This document shows, piece by piece, positions 44,166 to 50,754 of a stretch of 64,000 bases of DNA. A program made the position numbers and the translations under genes. Each line of letters opens with the position of its first letter. The first letter of the stretch is position 1. Below the pieces are notes generated by a model. It was given only the letters and a program-made list of their open reading frames with translations, was not told the DNA's origin and ran no database searches. The DNA is from REEB95 sp963785735 (lineage in GTDB: Bacteria; Pseudomonadota; Alphaproteobacteria; ATCC43930; CGMCC-115725), in the NCBI GenBank assembly GCA_963785735.1, contig CAWAWJ010000001.1:1736001-1800000 (forward strand), read 5' to 3'.

Positions 44166-44807
44166 TTAGGCGACGTGCGGCAAGGGATCGGGCTGGGTGC
44201 GTTCGCGCGCCTGCTTGGCGAGGTTCTCGGCGGCGAAATCCCAATTCGCGAGATTGTCGAAGAAGGTCTTGAGGAAATCTTCGCGCCGGTTCTGGTAATC
44301 GAGGTAATAGGCGTGCTCCCAAACGTCGCAGGTGAGCAACGACACCAGGCCAAGGACAATCGGGTCGACCGCATCGGCGGTCTTGACGATTTTCAGCTTG
44401 CCGCGGTCGAGCGCCAGCCAGACCCAGCCGCTGCCGAACTGGCCCACCCCGGCCTTGACGAAGTCCCCCTTGAACTTCGCCATGCCGCCAAGATCGCGTT
44501 CGATCTGTTGAGCAAGCTCACCCGTGGGCTTGCCGCCGCGCTTGGGCTTCATGCTGTGCCAGAAGAATTCGTGATTCCAGGCCTGGGCGGCGTTGTTGAA
44601 GATCGCCGCCTGGCTGCTGTCCTTGGCGGTGAGGCGGATGATCTCCTCCAGCGTTTTGCCGGCGAAGGGTGTGTTCGTGACAAGCTTGTTCAGCGTGTCG
44701 ACATAGGCGCGGTGATGCTTGTCGTGGTGGAATTCGAGCGTCTTGGCCGAGATGTGCGGCTCGAGCGCGTTTTTCAGATAGGGTAACGGCGGAAGTTCGA
44801 AACTCAT
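44166..44807 (-). CDS. sodB: Superoxide dismutase [Fe]
   Basis: 213 aa. Metal ligands in EFHHDKHHRAYV (His27-type), WNHEFFWHSM, and CDVWEHAYYLDYQNRR (Asp and His). The pattern around GGKPTG and FGSGWVWL fits the cytosolic iron enzyme. Start MSFELPPLPY with GGGAGAG upstream; no leader peptide. Convergent with the Mth938 gene. Confidence 0.94.
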   Translation of the reverse strand: MSFELPPLPYLKNALEPHISAKTLEFHHDKHHRAYVDTLNKLVTNTPFAGKTLEEIIRLTAKDSSQAAIFNNAAQAWNHEFFWHSMKPKRGGKPTGELAQQIERDLGGMAKFKGDFVKAGVGQFGSGWVWLALDRGKLKIVKTADAVDPIVLGLVSLLTCDVWEHAYYLDYQNRREDFLKTFFDNLANWDFAAENLAKQARERTQPDPLPHVA

Positions 44808-44906
44808 CGGGCTCTCCCATGCATGACGGAACGAAAACGGGAAACAACGATGTGCGCCGAATGAGGCGGGAGTGAGGCGGGCGCATTTCCGCACCATTAC
44901 AAGCCC

Positions 44907-44937
44907 AAAAAAAGAACCGGGGCCTTTCGGCCCCGGT
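44907..44937 (-). terminator. Intrinsic terminator downstream of the PuuD-like gene
   Basis: Perfect 9-bp stem ACCGGGGCC/GGCCCCGGT (44916-44924 and 44929-44937) with a 4-nt loop, followed on the minus strand by TTCTTTTTTT (plus-strand A-run 44907-44913). It ends the transcript from the 31-aa peptide/PuuD-like pair and insulates sodB. Confidence 0.85.
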
Positions 44938-44963
44938 CCAGTTTACAAGAATTTCAGACGAAA

Positions 44964-45479
44964 CTAAAACACGCCGTGGCTCGCCGACAGCATGCAATAA
45001 AGCATGGGGATCGACAGCAAGGTGTTGGTGCGCGAGGTGAGGCCCGCCAAACGCGCAGCATGCTTCTTCTCGTCGTCGGAGGCCGGCGTGATGCCCAGCA
45101 CCTTCTTCTGATTCGGCCATATGATGAACCAGACGTTGAACCACATGATGGCACCGAGCCACATGCCGAAGCCGATGGCGGTGATGTTCGGGCTGTGTTC
45201 GCCGATGCCGAGCTTGGCCGCGCCCAGCAGATAGCCGTTCATCCAGGCGAGGATCAGGCCAGTGACGATGGTCGACATCGCCGCCCAGCGGAACCAGAAC
45301 AGCGCCTCGGGCAGGATGAACTTGCTGACGCCCGGCTTCAGTTCGGCCGGAATCTTGGGCATGGTCGGCGTCTGCACGAAATTGAAATACCACAGCAGGC
45401 CGATCCACATCACGCCGCTCATGACGTGGAACCAGCGGAAGGCGAACACCCACCAGGCATAAGTGATGATTTCGTCCAT
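44964..45479 (-). CDS. Membrane protein of the urate hydroxylase PuuD N-terminal family (DUF989)
   Basis: 171 aa with about four transmembrane helices. HVMSGVMWIGLLWYFNFVQ, FRWAAMSTIVTGLILAWMNG and MWFNVWFIIWPNQKKVLG match the membrane domain of PuuD. Full PuuD has a C-terminal cytochrome c domain of about 100 residues, which is absent here, so urate oxidation cannot be assumed. Conserved His/Arg in the helices suggest heme or redox function. Downstream of a 31-aa membrane peptide (11-bp gap) and closed by a strong terminator. Confidence 0.8.
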   Translation of the reverse strand: MDEIITYAWWVFAFRWFHVMSGVMWIGLLWYFNFVQTPTMPKIPAELKPGVSKFILPEALFWFRWAAMSTIVTGLILAWMNGYLLGAAKLGIGEHSPNITAIGFGMWLGAIMWFNVWFIIWPNQKKVLGITPASDDEKKHAARLAGLTSRTNTLLSIPMLYCMLSASHGVF

Positions 45480-45490
45480 GGGTTCCTCCC

Positions 45491-45586
45491 TCAGGCGCTG
45501 AAGGCGTGGATGAGGAACACGACGACGACCGTGAGCACGAAGCCCAAAATCACCGTTTGTCCAAGCGAATCCAGTGGGTTTTTCAT
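45491..45586 (-). CDS. 31-residue single-span membrane peptide upstream of the PuuD-like gene
   Basis: MKNPLDSLGQTVILGFVLTV..., 31 aa: a short polar N-terminus, one hydrophobic helix (about residues 11-29) and a His-Ala-Phe end. The ribosome binding site GGGGAGAG is strong and well placed, and the stop is 11 bp before the PuuD-like start on the same strand. The form recalls small accessory subunits of membrane oxidases such as CcoQ or CydX. Family unknown to me. Confidence 0.6.
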   Translation of the reverse strand: MKNPLDSLGQTVILGFVLTVVVVFLIHAFSA

Positions 45587-45680
45587 TTTCTCTCCCCTCA
45601 TGTGGTTATGCGAAATCGCGGCTATTCTAGCCGCTGGGCCGCAAGGCGGCAATCCGGGGCTTTTCGGAAAAGGGCTGAGT

Positions 45681-46511
45681 TTGGCGCATATCCCCAAGAT
45701 TTCTGCGGTTGCTCAACTGGTACGCCGGCACGACCGCGACCGTTTTGCGACGGCGCTGTTCGGGGCCCCCGAGCGGCGCGAGGCGCTGTTCGCGCTTTAT
45801 GCCTTCAATTACGAGGTGGCGCGAATCCGCGAGATGGTGAGCGAGCCGATACTGGGCTCGATCCGCCTGCAATGGTGGCGGGAAGCGGTCGAAGCGGCGG
45901 TATCGGACGAGCCACCGCGTCAACACGAGGTGGCCGCCCCGCTGGCGGCGGCGATCCGGGAATACAATCTCGATGGCGAGCTGTTCCAAGGCATGCTCGA
46001 TGCGCGCGAGGCCGATCTTACCGGCGAGCCGCCAGCGACGCTCCGGGCGCTGGAGCTATACGCCGCCGCCACGGGCGGCAATCTGGCGGCGCTGGCGCTC
46101 CAAATCCTCGAGGCCGGCGAGACGGCGGAGGCCGGACGGCATGTGGGCACGGGTTACGCCCTGGCTGGGTTGTTGCGGGCATCCGTTTTCCATGCCCGGA
46201 TGGGGCGCAGTTTTATTCCAGCCGAACTCGACCCCAAGCGAAGCGTGTTGAATTTGAAACCGACGCCGGAACTCGCCACGGCCGCGCGGGCCATGGCGAA
46301 CGCGGCGCGGGTCAATTTTAAAAAAGCGCGCGCACTCAAGGACAAGGTGCCGCGCCAGGGAATTGCCGCGCTGCTGCCGGCGGTGCTGGCGGAAACCTGG
46401 CTCAAGCGGCTCAAAGCCGCCCGTTACGATGTGTTCGATCCCCGCCTTGCCGCGCCCGATCCGTGGCGCGGTTTCCGGTTGTGGCGGGCCGCGCGGGCCG
46501 GGCGATTCTAG
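45681..46511 (+). CDS. Squalene/phytoene synthase family protein (NDUFAF6-like branch)
   Basis: 276 aa all-helical protein of the trans-isoprenyl diphosphate synthase fold. RREALFALYAFNYEVARIRE corresponds to the first Asp-rich region, but the DxxxD residues are missing (NYEVARI); the second helix pair is TGYALAGLLRASVFHARMGR. Loss of the Asp motif is typical of the NDUFAF6-like, probably non-catalytic branch linked to complex I assembly. TTG 45681 with AAGGGCTGAG upstream is preferred; ATG 45600 is in frame and adds 27 codons. Convergent with mscL. Confidence 0.75.
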   Translation: MAHIPKISAVAQLVRRHDRDRFATALFGAPERREALFALYAFNYEVARIREMVSEPILGSIRLQWWREAVEAAVSDEPPRQHEVAAPLAAAIREYNLDGELFQGMLDAREADLTGEPPATLRALELYAAATGGNLAALALQILEAGETAEAGRHVGTGYALAGLLRASVFHARMGRSFIPAELDPKRSVLNLKPTPELATAARAMANAARVNFKKARALKDKVPRQGIAALLPAVLAETWLKRLKAARYDVFDPRLAAPDPWRGFRLWRAARAGRF

Positions 46512-46512
46512 C

Positions 46513-46962
46513 TTAGGCGAGTTGCGAGGTACAATGCGGACAGCGCGTCGCCTTAAGCGGGATCGCGGACAGGCAATAGGGGCAGTCTTTGGCGGCTGGA
46601 CTGGGCGGCGCCTGATCCTTGGTAGGCGCGAATTTGGCGGTCCAATGATTAACCTGGCGCACCAGGATGAACACGGCAAAGGCGACGATGATGAAATTCA
46701 CCACCGCATTAATGAACAGGCCGTAATTGAGCGTGGCCGCGCCCGCCGCCTTGGCGGCGGCAATGGAATCGAAATGCTGACCCGACAGGCTCAGGAACAG
46801 GCTGGAGAAATCGACCCGGCCCAGCACCAGCCCCAAGGGCGGCATGAGCATGTCCTCGACCAGCGATGATACGATCTTGCCGAAGGCGGCGCCGATGATG
46901 ATGCCGACGGCAAGGTCGATGACGTTGCCGCGCATCGCGAAATCACGAAACTCCTTGAGCAT
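46513..46962 (-). CDS. mscL: Large-conductance mechanosensitive channel MscL with C-terminal zinc ribbon
   Basis: 149 aa. MLKEFRDFAMRGNVIDLAVG is the classic MscL N-terminal helix and TM1; TM2 is NYGLFINAVVNFIIVAFAVF. After the channel core a CPYCLSAIPLKATRCPHC tail forms a CxxC...CxxC zinc-ribbon-like knuckle instead of the usual short helix. Opens under membrane tension to release solutes. Same strand as uvrA, 25 bp downstream. Confidence 0.93.
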   Translation of the reverse strand: MLKEFRDFAMRGNVIDLAVGIIIGAAFGKIVSSLVEDMLMPPLGLVLGRVDFSSLFLSLSGQHFDSIAAAKAAGAATLNYGLFINAVVNFIIVAFAVFILVRQVNHWTAKFAPTKDQAPPSPAAKDCPYCLSAIPLKATRCPHCTSQLA

Positions 46963-46987
46963 GGAAGATTCCCCCGAGGATTGAAGT

Positions 46988-49837
46988 TTAAGCCCGCTTG
47001 CGTTTCTTTTCGGCCGTGCGCGCAAGATAGGTCTTGAGATAGTCGCCGGTATAGCTGCCCTTGGCCTGGGCGATCTCCTCCGGCGTGCCCGTGGCGACCA
47101 CCTTGCCGCCGCCCGAACCGCCCTCGGGCCCGAGATCGACGATCCAATCGGCGGTTTTTATCACTTCGAGATTGTGCTCGATGACCAGGATGGTGTTGCC
47201 GGCATCCACCAAGGCGTGCAGCACCTCAAGCAGTTTCTTCACATCTTCAAAGTGCAATCCGGTGGTGGGCTCGTCGAGTATGTAGAGCGTGCGGCCGGTT
47301 GCCCGCCGCGAAAGTTCCTTCGCTAGCTTCACGCGCTGCGCCTCGCCGCCCGAAAGCGTGGTGGCGGGCTGGCCGATATGGATATAGCCCAGCCCGACGC
47401 GGTCGAGCGTCGCGAGCTTCTCGCGGATCGACGGCACGGCGGCGAAGAAGGCGACGCCTTCCTCCACCGTCATGTCGAGCACGTCGGCGATGCTCTTGCT
47501 CTTGAACGCGACCTCGAGGGTTTCGCGGTTATAACGCTTGCCCTTGCACACGTCGCATTGCACGTAGACATCCGGCAAAAAATGCATCTCGATCTTGATG
47601 ACGCCATCGCCCTCGCAGGCCTCGCAGCGCCCGCCCTTGACGTTGAACGAAAAGCGGCCCGGTCCATAGCCACGCGCCTTGGCTTCAGGCAAGCCGGCGA
47701 ACCAGTCGCGAATGGGGCTGAAGGCCCCGGTATATGTCGCCGGGTTGGAGCGCGGGGTGCGGCCGATGGGCGATTGGTCGATGTCGATCACCTTGTCGAG
47801 GTGCTCGGCGCCGTCGATCTTGTCATAGGCACCGGGATGCTCGCGCGCGCCCATCAGCTTGCGCGCCAGCGCCTTATAGAGCGTGTCGATCACCAGGGTC
47901 GATTTGCCGCCGCCCGAAACGCCGGTGATGCAGCTGAGCGCGCCCAACGGGAACGCCACCTTGATGTTCTGGAGGTTATTGGCGCGGGCGCCCGAGATGG
48001 TGAGCTTATGCCCGGTGCCGTGGCGCCGCCGGGACGGCAGCTCGATGCGGCGGCGGCCGGTGAGATATTGCGCGGTGATGCTGTCCGCGCTTTTCATCAC
48101 CTCGTCGGGCGTGCCGGCGGCGATCACCTTGCCGCCATGGATGCCGGCGGCCGGGCCCATATCAACCAGGTAATCGGCGGCGCGGATCGCCTCCTCGTCA
48201 TGCTCGACCACCAGCACAGAGTTGCCCAGATCGCGGAGCCTTTTCAGCGTGGTCAGCAGCCGGTCATTGTCGCGCTGATGCAGGCCAATAGAGGGCTCGT
48301 CCAACACATAGAGCACGCCGGTTAGGCCAGACCCGATCTGCGAGGCGAGGCGGATGCGCTGGCTTTCGCCGCCCGACAGCGTGCCCGAGGCGCGCGCCAG
48401 CGTCAGATATTCCAGGCCGACATTCTTGAGGAAGCCCAGGCGCTCGTTGATCTCCTTGAGGATGCGCTGGGCGATGTCGCGCTCCTTGGCGGTAAGCTTG
48501 GCGCCGAGGTCGCCGAACCATTCGCTGGCGTCCAATATGGACAGGTCGGAAACCTGGGTGATGTCGCGCTTGTCGATCTTGACCGCCAGCGCCTCAGGCT
48601 TGAGGCGGCGGCCCTTGCAGACCTCGCAGGGCCGCTCGTTCTGATAGCGCGACAGCTCTTCCTTGCGCCAATTGCTCTCAGTCTCGTTGTAGCGCCGTTC
48701 CATGTTGGGGATGACGCCCTCGAAGGGCCTGGTGGTGGAATAGCTCTTGCGCCCGTCCTCGTATTTCATGGTGATCGGCTTGTCGCCCGAGCCGAACAGG
48801 ATGGCCTGCTTTACCTTACCGTCGAGATCCTTCCACGGCGTGTTGGTCGAGACCTTGAAATGCCGCGCGATACTGTCCAGCGTCTGGGCGTAATAGGTCT
48901 TGCTGTCATCGGCCCAAGGCGCGACCGCGCCCTCGCGCAAGGACAGGCGCTCATCGGGCACGATCAGATCGGGATCGAAGAACAGCTTGGTGCCGAGCCC
49001 GTCGCAGGCCGGGCAAGCGCCGAACGGGTTGTTGAAAGAGAATAGCCGCGGCTCGATCTCAGGAATGGTGAAGCCCGAAACCGGGCAGGCGAACTTGGCG
49101 GAGAAGATGGTCCGGGTTCCCTTATCGGCATCCTCGGATATTACCAGGCCGTCGGCCAGCTTCAGGGCGGTCTCGATGGAATCGGCGAGGCGGTTGCCGA
49201 GGTCTTTGCGCACCACGACGCGGTCCACCACCACCTCAATGTCGTGCTTGAGTTTCTTGTCGATGCTCGGCGCGGCGTCGATCTCATACATCTTGCCGTC
49301 GATCTTGACGCGCTGGAAACCGCGCTTCTGCAATTCCTGGAGGTCTTTGCGGTACTCGCCCTTGCGGCCGCGCACGATCGGCGCCAGCAGAAGGAGCCGC
49401 GTGCCCTCCGCCATGGCCATGACACGGTCGACCATTTGCGACACGGTCTGGCTCTCGATCGGCAGGCCGGTGGCCGGCGAATAGGGCACGCCGATGCGCG
49501 CGAAGAGCAGTCGCATGTAATCGTAGATTTCAGTCACCGTGCCGACGGTCGAGCGGGGGTTCTTGGAGGTGGTCTTCTGCTCGATCGAGATCGCGGGCGA
49601 CAGGCCCTCGATCAGATCGACATCCGGCTTCTGCATCAGCTCCAGGAATTGCCTGGCATAGGCCGACAGGCTTTCGACATAGCGGCGCTGGCCCTCGGCA
49701 TAGATCGTGTCAAAGGCGAGTGAGGACTTGCCTGAGCCCGACAGGCCGGTGAGCACCACCAGGCTGTCGCGCGGCATGTCGACGTCAACGTTCTTGAGAT
49801 TGTGCTCGCGGGCGCCGCGGACGCGGATGTATTGCAT
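46988..49837 (-). CDS. uvrA: UvrABC system protein A
   Basis: 949 aa DNA-damage recognition ATPase. Two ABC modules: Walker A GLSGSGKSSLAFDTI (residue ~31) and GVSGGGKSTLVIDTL (~640), signatures SGGESQRIRLASQIGS and LSGGEAQRVKLAKEL, and zinc fingers CPACDG/CEVCKG and CEACEGDG/CDVCKGKRYN. Divergent from ssb; a GTTC-N7-GTTC LexA site lies 66 bp before its start. Confidence 0.97.
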   Translation of the reverse strand: MQYIRVRGAREHNLKNVDVDMPRDSLVVLTGLSGSGKSSLAFDTIYAEGQRRYVESLSAYARQFLELMQKPDVDLIEGLSPAISIEQKTTSKNPRSTVGTVTEIYDYMRLLFARIGVPYSPATGLPIESQTVSQMVDRVMAMAEGTRLLLLAPIVRGRKGEYRKDLQELQKRGFQRVKIDGKMYEIDAAPSIDKKLKHDIEVVVDRVVVRKDLGNRLADSIETALKLADGLVISEDADKGTRTIFSAKFACPVSGFTIPEIEPRLFSFNNPFGACPACDGLGTKLFFDPDLIVPDERLSLREGAVAPWADDSKTYYAQTLDSIARHFKVSTNTPWKDLDGKVKQAILFGSGDKPITMKYEDGRKSYSTTRPFEGVIPNMERRYNETESNWRKEELSRYQNERPCEVCKGRRLKPEALAVKIDKRDITQVSDLSILDASEWFGDLGAKLTAKERDIAQRILKEINERLGFLKNVGLEYLTLARASGTLSGGESQRIRLASQIGSGLTGVLYVLDEPSIGLHQRDNDRLLTTLKRLRDLGNSVLVVEHDEEAIRAADYLVDMGPAAGIHGGKVIAAGTPDEVMKSADSITAQYLTGRRRIELPSRRRHGTGHKLTISGARANNLQNIKVAFPLGALSCITGVSGGGKSTLVIDTLYKALARKLMGAREHPGAYDKIDGAEHLDKVIDIDQSPIGRTPRSNPATYTGAFSPIRDWFAGLPEAKARGYGPGRFSFNVKGGRCEACEGDGVIKIEMHFLPDVYVQCDVCKGKRYNRETLEVAFKSKSIADVLDMTVEEGVAFFAAVPSIREKLATLDRVGLGYIHIGQPATTLSGGEAQRVKLAKELSRRATGRTLYILDEPTTGLHFEDVKKLLEVLHALVDAGNTILVIEHNLEVIKTADWIVDLGPEGGSGGGKVVATGTPEEIAQAKGSYTGDYLKTYLARTAEKKRKRA

Positions 49838-49894
49838 GATGGTTCAGGTACGACTCGATATGGGCCTTGGCACTATGGGCTGCAAGCTTGGCCC

Positions 49895-49923
49895 TTGGCA
49901 ACGTTCTTATTGTGTTCTAGTAT
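49895..49923 (+). promoter_or_regulatory. Sigma70 promoter of ssb
   Basis: TTGGCA (49895-49900) and TAGTAT (49918-49923) with an ideal 17-nt spacer, about 35 bp before the ssb start. The LexA site fills the spacer, so repressor binding would block RNA polymerase directly. Confidence 0.7.
49903..49917. promoter_or_regulatory. SOS (LexA) operator between uvrA and ssb
   Basis: GTTC-TTATTGT-GTTC, an exact match to the alphaproteobacterial LexA consensus GTTC-N7-GTTC. Located in the shared divergent region of two DNA-repair genes. Confidence 0.88.
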
Positions 49924-49957
49924 ATGGTCAGACGAACATAAAATGAAGGGGGCAACG

Positions 49958-50443
49958 ATGGCCGGAAGCGTCAACAAGGTAATCCTGATCGGCAATCTCG
50001 GGCGCGATCCGGAGATTCGCTCGACCAATGACGGAACGCGCGTCGCCAACATGTCGGTTGCAACGTCCGAGAGTTGGAAGGACAAGGCCAGCGGCGAGCG
50101 CAAGGAGCGCACCGAATGGCACCGCGTGGTGGTGTTCAACGACCGGCTGGTCGAGATCATCGAGAAATACCTGAAGAAAGGCTCCAAGGTTTATCTCGAA
50201 GGAGCGTTGCAGACGCGCAAATGGACCGACAAGGACAACCAGGAACGTTATTCCACCGAAGTGGTGCTGGGAAAATTCCGCGGCGAGTTGACCATGCTCG
50301 ACGGCGCGCGCTCGGGCGGCGGCGGCGATTTTGCCGGGGGCAGCGATGCGCCGGCGCTGGAAGCCGCATCGGCAAGCGGCGTGCGGACGCCACGGCCAGC
50401 CAAGGGCAGCCCGGCCGAATTGGATGACGAGATACCGTTTTAA
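49958..50443 (+). CDS. ssb: Single-stranded DNA-binding protein
   Basis: 161 aa. N-terminal OB fold (VNKVILIGNLGRDPEIR; EWHRVVVFNDRLVEIIEKYL; KVYLEGALQTRKWTD), a Gly/Ala-rich linker and the DDEIPF tip that recruits repair and replication partners. ATG 49958 is preferred because GAAGGGGG precedes it; an ATG 15 bp earlier is also in frame. Under the LexA site described above. Confidence 0.96.
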   Translation: MAGSVNKVILIGNLGRDPEIRSTNDGTRVANMSVATSESWKDKASGERKERTEWHRVVVFNDRLVEIIEKYLKKGSKVYLEGALQTRKWTDKDNQERYSTEVVLGKFRGELTMLDGARSGGGGDFAGGSDAPALEAASASGVRTPRPAKGSPAELDDEIPF

Positions 50444-50754
50444 GGTTTGTTGTCGGGGCGGTTTCTCCATCGATTTTAAGACACCAAACCGGACCCGAAT
50501 CGGGCGCTAAAATGTGCTTGAAAGCGCTCCTCGGCACACGAGCGAATCAACGTCCAAAATGGCTTTATATTTTACTTTTAAAGTAAAACATAACATATTG
50601 TTATATAAGTATTATTTATCGTTATGAATTAGCTAGTTTTAACCCCGTTTCGAGTCTGCGCGGCGTTGTTAGCGGGTGGGGTTTCGAGTAGAATTCCGAG
50701 TGTTGCGACGCTGGCGTTTAACGCCAGCGTTTGCATTAAAGGAAAGCCCGAATC
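50444..50754. other. gyrA leader: AT-rich promoter island with two palindromes
   Basis: No gene in 311 bp. 50556-50640 is strikingly AT-rich and includes the 19-bp palindrome TTTTACTTTTAAAGTAAAA (50570-50588) and several -10-like strings (TATATAAG, TATTAT). Nearer gyrA, 50708-50730 is a near-perfect 23-bp palindrome with 11-bp arms (ACGCTGGCGTT/AACGCCAGCGT), ending 24 bp before the GTG start. The first could bind a protein; the second would form a stem-loop in the leader. Confidence 0.65.
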
